Positions 35,083-45,980 of a stretch of DNA of 64,000 bases are shown piece after piece. This stretch comes from Gnetum montanum (Eukaryota > Streptophyta > Gnetopsida > Gnetales > Gnetaceae): assembly GCA_015680685.1 (NCBI GenBank), contig MNCI01037593.1, positions 50,576 to 114,575 of the forward strand. The letters are read 5' to 3'. The position numbers and the translations under genes are program-made. The notes beneath the pieces were generated by a model that was not told the DNA's origin, made no database searches, and worked only from the letters and a program-made list of their open reading frames with translations. Numbering within the stretch: position 1 is the first letter of the stretch; every line of letters starts with the position of its first letter.

Positions 35083-35150
35083 CTAAGTCGTAGGAGGAAG
35101 AGGAGGAGGATCATCCTCAACATCATCACCAACACCATCATTGTTATCGC
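35083..35150 (-). pseudogene. Gene X exon 8 (C-terminal tail and stop)
   Basis: It begins after a CCCTAG acceptor and encodes DNNDGVGDDVEDDPPPLPP, ending in TAG at 35083-35085. Gene Y ends with SNDAMEEELQPPPNATS and TAA. Both have two leftover bases before the first full codon, so phase is conserved. Confidence 0.75.
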
Positions 35151-35277
35151 CTAGGGCATGTAGACAACAAAACGTATAAATATTTAGTAACCATGATGAT
35201 CAAGGAGTATAACTTTAAAATAATAAAACATAAAACAAAAATATTACATAGAAAACTTGAAACATATTTGGGCAAAC

Positions 35278-35924
35278 CTTAGGGGATTCTAGAGCAATGT
35301 CTTTGGGAGCAATGTTTTGGAGGCCAGTCTCTAGCCTATGTAGAATTTGCTCTTCACTCATATTAGCCGAATTGATTTCTTCTAAATCTACTACCATCAA
35401 GATCTTTCTTCTCACTATATCCATCCACTTAGGTGGAGCATGGAAAAGGTTAATTGTGATAGTTTCATTAGATGCAATACTAATATGAGGAGTAGGAGAA
35501 TCAACGACCATCACTAATTCTACAAACATCTTAAAAATATCATTCATGACTATTCCTTACATAGATATCTCATGATTTCACTAGTTTATGGCCTTCTCAT
35601 GCCATAATTTCAAGTAGCTCTTCTTTTCTACCTTTTATTGCCACTTGTGAGCCTTTTGTATCTTTTCCTACTCAAGCACCCAAGTGCAATAATCCCTCCA
35701 ATCCCTAGATTTACAAATTAACAATTCCATTTACATGTCCTTCTTAACATTGCTCCTAGCTAAAGAAACCTTGCTCTTGATGGCACTCTAGTAGTGTGAC
35801 CACTTGATCTCCTTAGTCTGCAAAGAGGCTTTATTAGCCATATGTGCCTCTATAATCTTTTTGTAATCATTAAGGCTCCAGTTCTCATTTGATAACTCTT
35901 TAACATGCTTTTCTAAGGCCACAA
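35278..35924 (-). pseudogene. Gene X exon 7, downstream part
   Basis: It starts at the F insertion site with VALEKHVKELSNENWSLNDY, a heptad-like, charged stretch. A later block (LFHAPPKWMDIVRRKIL, then DLEEINSANMSEEQ) matches Y's FLMEPPTWTFVDKGKNL and IDFSQENWTQ. It ends at donor AAG|GTTTGC. Y's donor at the same place is CAG|GTTAGT. Confidence 0.8.
35920..35924. repeat. Target site duplication of element F, left copy
   Basis: CACAA directly precedes the LTR edge at 35925. The identical CACAA follows the other LTR at 54843-54847. Confidence 0.85.
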
Positions 35925-37655
35925 TGTAGCAACCAAAAATGTTAGCAACTGGAACACTGAGGGGTTCACGAGTGCATAGCTTGACCTTGTGTCCCCATGA
36001 CGACCTACTAGAGGTGGAGATGGGGTATCCTAAATGGTCTTGTTGATTCAATAGGGACTTACAAAATGCAAATGCAAAATGATGCTAAGTGTTGAGCGAT
36101 GTTCACAGTGTTAACGGTTTCAACAAGGGTGAGCGTATTCAAAGGTTTTCATCGAAAAACAAAGATGTCAACATGCGGGTATGTGTGAAAATAGTAGAAA
36201 ATGCAAGTAAAATGCTAAAAATGCAAGTAAAAATGTTGAAAATGCCAAGGAAGAGAGCGAGATAGAACAGAACACCAACCTAAATGGGGTTGAGTGTAGT
36301 TAACTTCAAAAGGGATGAGAAGGTGCACGGTGTATAACAAGCATAATGGACAACATAGTCATAGTCTTGGGGGTCTCTGGCTATGAAGAATAATGTTTTG
36401 CTATGGTGTTTGTGCTTATTGAGTTGGCTGCTACAGTGTGCAATGGGCTATGGTGTTTTGCAGTGTGCTATAGTGATGTGCGACCTTACCAAATGCCACC
36501 CTAAAATTTACGAATGCCTTGACTTGCTAAAATGACAAATGCACTTCAAATTTTCCAACCTACTTCAAATTTTTCCAACCCCTAGAACATTGAGGGCTAG
36601 GGTATTTATAAGGCTAGGTTTATTGTGAAATGTGGAGAGACTACCACATGGAAGTGGGACAGTTGGGACTACATTGTCATCCAACTACGGTCTCCATTGA
36701 AGCTAGCATTGTTATGCTCTGCTCTAGTTTGCTAGATTCTACAAGGCTGAGAGATTGTGACTATGTTGCCAACTACATGTATATGCATCGAAAAGACCAC
36801 AATGTACTTGAAAAGTTGCAACTTTGGAGACTGTGCTCTGGGACTATACTCTACATTGTCTTGCATGGGGTTGAGCATAGTTACAATTTGGGGATAAAAA
36901 TGGGTACAAAAAAGATGCATTTTTGCCAACTATGCTTGTCAAAGGTGAGTTAGAGTTGAGTTGGATGCTGGTGCCACATTGTGAAGGCCTTTGGAGGCCT
37001 TTTTGGTTGACTACACTTGACTACACTCTAGATTAGGGGAGAGCGTAGTCCAACACTTAGAAAAATTTTACAAAATATAACTTTGTGTTGACTACGCTCT
37101 CCACGGGAGGTTAACTATGCTCCCAACTAGGGTTGAGCATAGTGTCAACACTTAGGAAAAATCTACAAGAAAGGTGCCTTCATGGTAACTACGCTTGACT
37201 ACGCTATGGGGTAGTGGAGAGTGTTGTCTTAGCACTTCAGCAGAAAAATCTACAAAAATGGTGCCTTCATGCTAACTACACTTGACTACGCTCTAAGGTA
37301 GTGGAGAGTGTAGTTTTAGAATTTAGAAAAATTTGCAGCAATTGGCTTGACACTTAGAAAAATTTGCAAACTAGCCTTTGTGTTGACTACGCTCTCTACT
37401 AAGCTGACTACGCTTTGAGGTAGTGGAGAGCATAGTTCCAACACTTAGAAAAAATTTGTAGCTTCTTGTTTTGCATTGACACTTAGATGAAATTGCAAAA
37501 AATTAGTTTTTAGAGTTGACTACACTCTCCACTAGGCTGACTATGCTATGGGATAGTAGAGAGCATAGTCCCAGCACTTCGAAAAATTTGCCTCATGTTG
37601 ACACTTAGACAAATTTGCAGTCAAGACACTGTAGGCCAACTTTGGTGATGTTTCA
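35925..37655 (-). mobile_element. 3' LTR of element F
   Basis: It runs TGTAGCAACC to GTTTCA on the plus strand, 1731 bases. A TATA box lies at 36603-36610. It aligns with 53160-54842 from end to end, including a U3 array of GACTACGCTCT motifs (36650-37600). Confidence 0.85.
36650..37600. repeat. Array of inverted GACTACGCTCTCC / GGAGAGCATAGTC motifs in U3 of F
   Basis: GACTACGCTCTCCACTA-like and TAGTGGAGAGC(G/A)TAGTC-like sequences alternate, roughly ten times, with CAACACTTAGAAAAATTTGC between them. The two forms are reverse complements, so each pair can form a hairpin. The same array lies in the 5' LTR at 53880-54790. Confidence 0.8.
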
Positions 37656-37671
37656 TTGACCCTTCTTTTTT
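37656..37671 (-). promoter_or_regulatory. Polypurine tract of element F
   Basis: The minus strand reads AAAAAAGAAGGGTCAA directly before the LTR start TGAAACATC. Confidence 0.75.
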
Positions 37672-38606
37672 GATGTATGGAGGAGTGTCCTGAGATATGT
37701 TGACAAAGAATTTTAAAACACCATAGTAGGCTTGGCACCAACATCACTCTTCAGTTCCTAATTAGATGTTGTTGCACTATGCTTAAGAGTGTTTTGGATG
37801 GTGATATGCGAGGAGTAAAAGGTGAAGTGTAAGAAGGATGTCATGATGTAGGATGCAGAGGTCAACATAGTTGATAGTGACCATGGCACTAGGGTCGCTT
37901 GCCTATGAAAACGTTGACCTCTCATTAGAGTGCTCATTAGAGAGTCAATGTGGATTCAAGATTGGACCAATTGTGAAATTGCAGCACTGTTGATTTAATT
38001 AGGGACATTGTTTTCCCCTTTTGCTTTTGTTTTTTTTTTTATTTTTTCTTTTTATTTTTGCTTTTTGTTGCAAGGTGAACCTACTTTGGGTTCTACACAT
38101 CGCTAAATGCTAATTATAGGGTGCTTTTCATCAATTGGACTATGTGCCATTAGATGGACATTGCTTTAATGCTTACAAAAACATGCTGCATTTGTAGGAC
38201 ATGTGTTTCCTCCATGGGATGAATTGTGTTACATCTACCTAGGCCTTAACTAGCCAATAGAAGTTCCTCATGAGACAATGTATGTTATGTTTGCCTTAGG
38301 TTGTATGGTTTGACTTGTGGAGGGTGCCATGTAGTCATAGCACATAGAAGTCAGAGTGGTTTGCAATCTTGACTATGTAAGGGACTACAAGAGTATCAGG
38401 GCATAGAGATGGATGTAGGTAGACTATAACAAGGTAATAGGGATGTGCACTCTTAAGCGATGTAGCTAGTCCAATCATGCACATTAAAGTAATGTGCTGA
38501 CTTGTCGCTATAATGAGATGGACCTTTGTATGAAGACCTGGGGCTTCATCCTGCAAACACAACTTTGAGAAGATAAGGAAAACACACAAAACATGAAATG
38601 AAAATA
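37672..38606. other. 3' region of element F, no gene recognised
   Basis: This holds no conserved frame. A thymidine-rich run lies at 38025-38070. It separates the polypurine tract from the repeat arrays. Confidence 0.45.
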
Positions 38607-38890
38607 AAATGCTAGGGGCGATGATGCTATGAGTGCTCTAAAGGTTGTGCCAGTTGTAAGTGTTCAGAAAGCCAGTGAAATGCCTAGGGGTGATGATGCT
38701 GCAAATGCTCTAAAAGTCGAAGTAACGACAAGAGCTCAAAAAATTAGCAAAATGGTGGGATGTCATAATGCTATAAGTGATCCAAAGATCGAAGCAACGA
38801 TAAGAGCTTTAAAAATTAGCAAAATGATGAGAGGCCATGATGTTGCAAGTGCTTCCGAGGCTGCATCGGTTGCAGGTGCTTCATTTTGAG
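38607..38890 (+). repeat. 72-bp in-frame tandem repeat with open frame
   Basis: Units start near 38608, 38679, 38751 and 38823, a period of 72 bases, or 24 codons. The plus strand stays open from 38629 to 38889 and gives four related 24-residue repeats, each with a variant of RALKISKM or ALKVEVTTRAQKISKM. This strand is antisense to element F. It may be a tandem array that happens to lack stops, or part of a decayed repetitive protein. No homologue is recognised. Confidence 0.6.
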
Positions 38891-38994
38891 ATTGCAAGAT
38901 CCCCACCTGCATGGTGTAGAAAAGTGAGCGAGGGGGAGGGAGGAGTTAAAATTATTATTGCTTGTTTTCTTGTAGAGCCATGTGTTGCTGACTA

Positions 38995-39565
38995 AAAACT
39001 TAGTTTAGTATCTTGATAGATTGTGGTGTGCTAGTTTATAATCCTAGTAGACTATTATGTGCTAGTTTAATGTCATAGAAGATGAGCTATTGTGCTAGTT
39101 TAATGTCGTGACCCAAGGATGAGCTGTGCTAGTCTAACGTCATAGCATACAAGTTGTGTGTAATGTGCTAGTTTCACATTGTAGTGAACATGCTATGCCA
39201 GTTTAATATCATAGTAGATGAGCTTTGTGCCAATTTAACATTGTAGTGGATGAGTGCTCTATGCTAGTTTAACGTTGTGGTGGATGCATGATTTATGCTA
39301 GTTTAATGTCATAGCGAATGAGCTATTGTGTAGGTGCCAGTTTAACATTGTGGTGGATGCAATATGTGCTAGTTTAACCTCATAGAAAATGAATGGTTAC
39401 ATTAGTTTAATGTCATAGTAGACAAGTAGGTTTGGGTGCTATTTTAACATCATAGTGGATGCATGCTATGCTAGTTTAATGTCATAGTGAACACATGTTA
39501 TTGTAGTTTAATTTCATAGCAAACAGATGCTTTATTAGTTGAGTGTTGTAGCAGATGAATGCTTA
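38995..39565 (+). repeat. Minisatellite of GTGCTAGTTTAATGTCATAG units
   Basis: About 16 units of 30-39 bases each contain (T/G)GCTAGTTTAA(T/C)(G/A)TCATAG(T/C)(A/G)(G/A)ATG or a variant. It lies between integrase and the polypurine tract of F. Related shorter arrays lie at 43200-43310 and 48955-49140, on both sides of gene Y. Confidence 0.85.
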
Positions 39566-39639
39566 CCTCGTTTCATTGATGTGCAGTGTTGCATGCTAGG
39601 CATAGTATGACTTCAGGTATGAATGGTTTACTGGATTGG

Positions 39640-40800
39640 CAAACTCATTTCTGTCTTGGTAAGAAAGCTTGAATGCTCCATTATCATAGGCCATAATGAC
39701 CAAGAAAGGTCCTTCCTAGTTGGTAGAGAATTTATTTGTAGGTTCACAAATGGCCTTGAGGACTAGGCCCCTTTCTTGATCAGGTGCTGGTGTTGGTTGC
39801 GATGGTTCTTTTGCTATTGCTTTTCTTGGTACCATTCAATGTGATCAAGCATTTGCATACACACCTCCTCTATTGAGTTAAGGTCTATGGTTCTCAACTC
39901 ATTGTTCTACGCTTCATCAATGAACTTCGAGAGGATCACCCAGAGTGATGGAACCTACAATTGAAACAACAAGATTGCTTCAGATGTGTAAACAAGGCCA
40001 TAAGGTGTCTTACCTATTTTTGTTCGATGTGTTGTATGGTAGGCCTAGAGTGCATAGACTAGTTGCTCATGCCATCATAATTTTCTATTGCTTAGCATCT
40101 TCTTTAGAAGCTTGGTGATGACTTTGTTAGTGGCCTTCACTTGGCCATTTGCCTCAGGGTAGTACGATGATGAAAAGGAATTTTTGATGCCAAAGCACTC
40201 ACAAAAGGCTTTAGTTTCAGCACTACTAAAGTGTGGCTTGTTTTCTATTACTATGGTCATGGGTAAGCCGAAACGAGTCACTATGTTATCAAGTATGAAT
40301 TTGCAAACTTGCTGCGATGTTATCTTCCTAAGGGAAATAGCCTAAACCCACTTAGTAAAATACTTGGTTGTGGTTATTATGAAGCTATGCCTTGTGGAGA
40401 ACTGAGGTGTTATGGGTTTGATGATGTCCAAGCCCCAATGTTGGAATGACCATGTGATCTATGTTGTGTGTAGTTCAAACAGTGGCATGTGCATTAGTTT
40501 TCCATGCTTTTGATACATGTTGCATGTTTTGACCTTTGAGATGTAATCACGCTCCATGTAAGGCCAATGATAGCCTAACCATATGATTTTCATTGCCATT
40601 TTCCTAGGTGCTATGTGACATCCACACAATTCCTCATGGACTTGTTCGATGATTGTTTGCACTTCACTGTTGCTTACGTAGGTTAGTAGTATGCCATTGT
40701 AGGATTTGCGACATAACATGTTATCACCCATAATGACATACTGCCATGAATGTTTACGTACTGTGTCCTTTTGGGTGGTAGTTAAATGCTGCAAAAGATC
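39640..40800 (-). pseudogene. Integrase of element F
   Basis: The zinc-binding domain (40794-40459) contains VHEELCGCHIAPRKMAMKI, GYHWPYMERD and CNMYQKHG, with one Cys of the usual CxxC changed. The core's last part reads RFGLPMTIVIENKPHFSS, where a DNG is expected, then CECFGIKNSFSSSYYPEANG and QVKATNKVI, so the catalytic Glu is Lys. The C-terminal extension (TPYGLVYTSEAIL, VPSLWVILSKFIDEA, RTIDLNSIEE) runs to about 39640. Stops replace Gln repeatedly. Confidence 0.85.
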
Positions 40801-41900
40801 ACCCTATAGAAGGTACATTTTGATGTCATTATACCACTCTCCTGCATGGGTTGTGCTAACTATGGCTATGGATGCAATGTTAGTGATTTACGTGATAGAC
40901 ACAGTGCAATCTACCACTGAGGTGGCCAATGCATGGAACATGTCAGGTGTGATGCTAAGGGCTAATGTTGCTAATGTGTCAGCTATGACATTTTTGTTTT
41001 GGGGAATGTGTTGGACATTGGTTATTGTAAAGTTTTAAAGTAAGTGCTTTGGCAGGTCATAGTAAGGTTGTAAATGTTGGGCCTTGCAGGCATAAACCTC
41101 TATCACCTAGTTGATCACTAATTGTGAGTCACCTCATCACTATGTGTTGAATCCCTAAGTTGCGTGCTACAAGGATACCTTGGAGGAGACTTTTGTACTT
41201 TGCCACGTTGTTAGTGCAAGGGAATGCAAAATGATATGTGAAGGGTCGGATCTCCTCAGATGGAAATGTGATAATGGTAGTGATGCTATCCTCTTAAGAG
41301 GTTTAAGCTCCATCGAAGTGCAGGAGTGCCTCATAGGGTTTGGGCACTTAACTAACATTACTAACATGCTCATCTTAGAATTCTAGGTTTATGGTTGCTT
41401 GATCATTTATGGGTGAAGCCATGAGTTATGTGGCTATAGCTTGACCTTTTGTTGAGGCTTGTGCAACATAGTGTATGTCAAACTCCACTATTATTACTTT
41501 CCATGGTGCAATGCGACTGCTTTCGTAGATGTTCATTGTGATTGCTTGGAGTATGTTGTTTTTGCAAATGATATTAACTTGACTACGGAAAAGGTAATGC
41601 CTTCACTTCTTGAGTGAGAAGGCTAAGGTGAGGAATTGCTTTTCCACATCATTGTATTTTACTTCAAGGGATACTAAGGCATGGCTCAAGTAGTAGATTG
41701 GGACCTTTATACCATCATCTTGCTTTTGGAAAATCAGAAAAACAATGGACATGTCAAAAGTAGCAAGGTAGATGTAAAAAGACTTATCTCTTTGCAAAGG
41801 GAAAATTGTAGGAATTTGTGCCAGCTCTTTCTAAAGGTTGTCAAATACTTGTTAGCATTGAGTTGTCCACTTGAAGTGGGCTCCTTTCTTGAGTAGATGT
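40801..41900 (-). pseudogene. RNase H of element F
   Basis: The RT-linked RNase H start reads KSFYIYLATFDMSIV, DDGIKVPIYYLSHAL and VKYNDVEKQFLTLAFSLKK at 41797-41603. The second, plant-type RNase H part extends to about 41170 and is strongly decayed. The order agrees with Ty3/gypsy elements. Confidence 0.7.
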
Positions 41901-42600
41901 TACATTGGCTATAACTTGTTGGCTAATTGGGCAATAAACCTATGTATAAATTGTAGTCTACCTTGTAACCTTATAGCTCCTTAAGGCTGGTTGGCCGTGC
42001 AAAGTTGGTTATGGCCTTAACATTGTCGAGGTCTATGCATATTCTTACTTTGGATACTACAAAATTGAGCATCCAACCCATTTTGACACCAAAAACACAC
42101 TTCTTGGGGTTTAACCTAAGATCATATTTTAGGCAACATTTAAGCACTATGTCTAGATCATTTGCATGGTTATGAGCCATTTTGGACTTAACTATGATGT
42201 CATTAATGTAGTATTTGAGAAAGCTTAGCATGTAATCGTGAAAGATATATGTCATTACACATTGATACATTGCTCCTACGTTCTTGAGTCCAAAAGGCAT
42301 CATGGTATAGCAAAATGTACCCTAGGAGGTCATAAAGGTTGTGCTGAGTTGGTGCTTAGGGTTGATCCTAGTTTGGTTGTAGCCCAAGAACCCATTCATG
42401 AAGGATAACAAGGCATGTCTAGTTATGGTATCAATCAATTGATCAATACTGGGCAATGGGAAGTTATCCTTGATGGTCGCCTTGTTTAGTTCTTGGAAGT
42501 CTATGAAAATGTGTATACTTCCATTTTTCTTAGGCACAACTATGATGTTGGAGACCTAGTCTACATAGTCAATAGCCTAGATGAAACCAACTTTTTAAAG
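41900..42600 (-). pseudogene. Reverse transcriptase of element F
   Basis: The first frame (42537-42322) reads MPKKNGSIHIFIDFQELNK, IKDNFPLPSIDQLIDTI and LLSFMNGFLGYNQTRI. The second (42303-41971) reads MMPFGLKNVGAMYQ and then YYINDIIVKS, where YVDDILVKS is expected, so one catalytic Asp is Asn. It continues with NPKKCVFGVKMGWMLNFVVS. Element G keeps YVDDILIKS at 62489-62518, showing independent decay. Confidence 0.88.
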
Positions 42601-43082
42601 CTTGGTGATTTCGTCAAGGATGACCAACACCACCTTAGGTCTAACCTTACATGTTTTTTGTTTAACTAGCTTAATGCAGGGATTGAGAATGATATTGTGC
42701 TAAACTAGCCAAGGATCTAGGCTTAGCATGTTCTCATATGATCATGAAAAGCCCTTAATGTTATTGTTGAGCACCTTAGTGATGTCCTGGGAATATTGAG
42801 GCTTTGGCAAAGAGCTTAGTTTTAGCCTTTTGGCTCACCGTTAGGTGTAGCCATAGGGATCTCAATGAGGGAATCCTTTGTGATGTCCCCTACCTCTAGA
42901 TTGAGAGCCTTAACTAGATGGTTAGGCTAGTCTAGTGGTGCCTCTATGGATGTTATGTATTTGACATAGGTTGTAGGCTCAAGGTCTAAGCAATGTGGGT
43001 CGATGCATCGCTCGATATTACCATGAAGCCTTGTGAGGACTAGATGTGAGAAGATCTGCTCTTGCATAGCTATGTTGTATTC
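42601..43082 (-). pseudogene. Pre-RT exon of element F
   Basis: It starts right after a splice-acceptor-like site and encodes RCIDPHCLDLEP, ALNLEVGDITKDSLIEIP and TPNGEPK. Element G has the same order (SIDLECLDLKHR, TLDLEVKEIIEDSLVEFP, NNGEEK). It leads directly into RT. Confidence 0.7.
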
Positions 43083-43094
43083 CTACAAAAATGA
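43083..43094 (-). promoter_or_regulatory. Sense-strand splice acceptor of element F
   Basis: The minus strand reads CATTTTTGTAG followed by GAATACAAC. Element G has TTAACATGTAG then GACTGAATC at 61620. Both precede the same coding block. This agrees with the intron known between protease and RT in Ogre elements. The matching donor was not identified. Confidence 0.55.
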
Positions 43095-43199
43095 ACTAGA
43101 AAAATGTCAAGAAACACCTATCTTAACCAAGTTAATATGCATAAAAGAAAATAATGTGATGAAATTTTCCTAAGTACACATATAGGCTATTGAGGAAGG

Positions 43200-43310
43200 T
43201 AAGCATGTGTGTGCTGGTTTTAGGCCTTGGCAGGCCAAGTGTGCTAGATTTAGGTCTTAGCAGATTGTGTCTTCTAGTTTTAGATCTTAGCAGCTTGTAT
43301 ACATGTTAGA
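43200..43310 (+). repeat. Short minisatellite upstream of gene Y
   Basis: Three units of roughly 35 bases carry (G/T)CTGGTTTTAGGCCTTGGCAG, GCTAGATTTAGGTCTTAGCAG and CTAGTTTTAGATCTTAGCAG. They are related to the arrays at 38995 and 48955. Confidence 0.7.
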
Positions 43311-43450
43311 CATTCCATTTTGATGAAGGTTGGTTATTCTTAGGAAGTGAAATTGGCTTAGGCATTCATTTGGCAATGAAAGATTGAAAATTCTAGCTAA
43401 GTGTGGAGTGTAGTCTCAGGTTGGTGGATCATTAAATGACCCCAAGAGGG

Positions 43451-43457
43451 TATATAG
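43451..43457 (+). promoter_or_regulatory. Possible TATA box of gene Y
   Basis: TATATAG lies in GAGGGTATATAGGCAC, 118 bases upstream of the gene Y start codon. It would give gene Y its own promoter on the strand opposite to the element. Gene X has only a weaker TATAATG-like site near 59181. Confidence 0.45.
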
Positions 43458-43568
43458 GCACATTGTTACTATGGGAAAGTTGTCATTTTCTTATTTTCAA
43501 ATGCAACATCTAGAGTGCAGTCTTGCTATTGTTGTTTTACGCTGCCAGTGTAGAGACTAGTTGGAATA

Positions 43569-43687
43569 ATGACATGCCAAATTGGACTTTTGCAGCTAAG
43601 ACTGGAGAATGTGAATGAGGAGGATCTGGCACTGAGCTACTTGCCACAAGCACAAGTGGAAGAGAGAAGGCTATCGACATTAGCCAG
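43569..43687 (+). pseudogene. Gene Y exon 1
   Basis: It opens with ATG and reads MTCQIGLLQLRLENVNEEDL. Gene X exon 1 reads MVRKMGLIS, stop, NPILDDVDEV. Both end at a GTACCC donor after about 40 codons. This makes the start codon credible. Confidence 0.75.
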
Positions 43688-44559
43688 GTACCCCAACTAC
43701 ACTATCCCCTTTGCTCATTTTTTGGCCATTTTTCCAATGAGGGTTTGGGCCTTGAGGCATAGTCTCTTTGCATGCTTTATCATGGCAAGGGCCATCATTG
43801 TTGCATGTCATTTTGGCTATGGTGGTTGCAGAGAGAGCATGCATGGTTGTGACAGTGTTTGTTTTTTGGTAGGAAAAGCTTATTGCACACGACACAGTTG
43901 TGGGGACAACAGTTGCTATTGTGTGGGACGGAGTGACCATTGGGGCTACATAAGGATTTTTAAGGTTTAGGGATTATAGGGTTTGATGGTGCTGGTTTTG
44001 CATGGGCCATGTTTATTTCATCATGTGGGTCATGGGTTTTTGATTTTGAGGCATGCAGGGGTTTGTTCTACGTTGTTTCTTTTGTTTCTTGGGCATGAAG
44101 CAAGGGCAAGGCAAAAATTTTGTCTTTGGAATTTTTTTTTGTTTTTTGTATACCAATGGGAAAGGCCATAGGCTGTATTTCATGGTGCGACAGTGATGGG
44201 AATGGTTTTTGTTGCATGATGCAACATGGCACAATGGGTTGCATGTGGGGTGTTGCTTTCTTTTGAGAATTTTTGGAAGTAGAGTAGGGGCCAGGCACGT
44301 TGTGAGGTTGTGGGGTTCTTGCACCCTACAACATAGTCATCGGGGGTGATGAGGATGCTTAGTGTTAGGGCACATTTTATGTGTTTTATTTTTTTTTTCA
44401 AAATTTTTGTTTATGTGACGATGATTGTGGAGGAAGAAGGGGCAAGGCGTGGTAGGGTGCAGTAGGGTGTGAATGTAGCATGTGGTGGCACAAGGTGTAG
44501 TGGGTGTGGTGCCCAATGTGATAGCACAATGCAGTGCATAGGGTTCACTGGGGGCAACA

Positions 44560-44830
44560 GCTAAGACTACACTCTCCACACATTATAGGCACAATTGATG
44601 CCATGTGTTTAACGAAATGTGTCTACCCAAAAAGTTTATTTTTAGGACTATGCTTTGTGGAGAGCATAGTCATGGTGCCCACAGAGTTAGAAAATTTTTT
44701 TGCCTATTTTTTGAACTATGATCTCCATGGAGGTTGCCAGAGTTAGAATAGTTTCTAAAAATTTTCAACTACGTTCTCCATTAAGGCAATCTGAAGTTAG
44801 AAACTAATTGCTAAAATTTTACAAACTATG
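44560..44830 (+). repeat. F-LTR-type hairpin motifs inside intron 1 of gene Y
   Basis: GACTATGCT (44646-44654), an 8-base loop and AGCATAGTC (44663-44671) form a perfect 9-bp hairpin. GACTACACTCTCCAC lies near 44573 and ACTACGTTCTCCATTA near 44768. These are the motifs that make up the U3 array of F's own LTRs. Confidence 0.7.
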
Positions 44831-45081
44831 CATAATGTTAAACCTACAAAAGGTAATGATGCCAAACCTATGAAAATATACTATACCTAAGTGAGTACTA
44901 GGTGCATCAAATGAGTTGGTTGACATCCTATACCCACAAGGCCCTAGTGGGCATTTCCAAAATTAGGAATTTTTGCTAATTTGTGTTGCATTATGTTAAT
45001 TTTGCTAACTTAGCCTAATAATTTCACACTAAAATTTACATCTATGTCTGTAACACTTTTCTTGTTGCTTGGTGATTGTAG

Positions 45082-45534
45082 GGTGCTGCTAAAGCCTATT
45101 TTGATCATCATGGAGCTCATGGGCATCTTGTGCTACATGAGCGAGGCTATTCTCAACACACCTATGCAACATATGTGGGTGGGTGTTTAGGTGATGTGGT
45201 TTTGGCCAAGGGCTTGTGAGTTCCTAGAGTATTTGTTGCAGTAGTTTAGCATGATCATGTGATCACATTTAGCAGTGAAGGCTGCTAGCGCCATTATTGA
45301 GACATTGCTACCTAGAGTTAACCAAGACATCTTGAGGTTCATGTCAGATGAGCTTATTGCTAGCAGTGATGGAACAGGTGGTTCAGGTAGAGGTCCTAGG
45401 AGTGCTTAGCACTTATCCAAGATATGGCACATGATGGGGTTTGGTTGCTACAATAAAAGCAACATCCTTTTCATTACGCTGTGAGTGCACACCTTGTTCC
45501 AAAACCCACCTTGAATTATCTACTGCATTAGAGG
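45082..45534 (+). pseudogene. Gene Y exon 2
   Basis: It follows acceptor GATTGTAG and ends at GTAAGT. The frame reads LLKPILIIMELMGILCYM, ACEFLEYLLQ, MIM-x-SHLAVKAAS and VHTLFQNPP. Gene X exon 2 (57694-57204) reads LKSILIIVGLVGILCCI, IREFLAYLLY, VIMWSHLVVN and IKTLFQNPP with the same donor. Confidence 0.85.
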
Positions 45535-45980
45535 GTAAGTGAATTTATGGCTTTCATAGTTTATTTTTTATTACTAGCTCATGTCACATTGCTAATGGCT
45601 CATGACTAACACTAGGTTTAGAGTTTGATGAGAAGGGCCTACATGATGAGGCAGATGCTATAGCCTTGACCCACATTGCCCTAGAGGTGTTCTCTTCTAG
45701 CTCGAATGTTCGGGCAATCGTGCTTGAGTAGTAGGGGTTTGATTTAGAGGTCTACCCTACCTAATACTTGAAGGTATAAAAGTAGTATAGGACCCATGGC
45801 TGGTTTGATGAGGAATGGGATACCAGTGAGCTTAACACTGAGGAGATGCTTGTAGTGCCATCCCTATCTCACACCCCATTTGTGCTACATATGCATCTAT
45901 GTTTTGGCTTATGTGGTTGCTTGTGTATGTTTGTTAGTTTGCCTTTGCATGATGCTAACTTTTTTTTGCCTTTTTTGTAG

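Noticed and set aside
38995-39565. CRISPR-like regular repeats
   Set aside because: Repeats are degenerate, adjacent and without unique spacers, in plant nuclear DNA. This is a minisatellite.
43680-44579. Several 70-100-codon minus-strand frames in intron 1 of gene Y
   Set aside because: They overlap in different phases in a GT-rich stretch and have no match in gene X or the pol domains.
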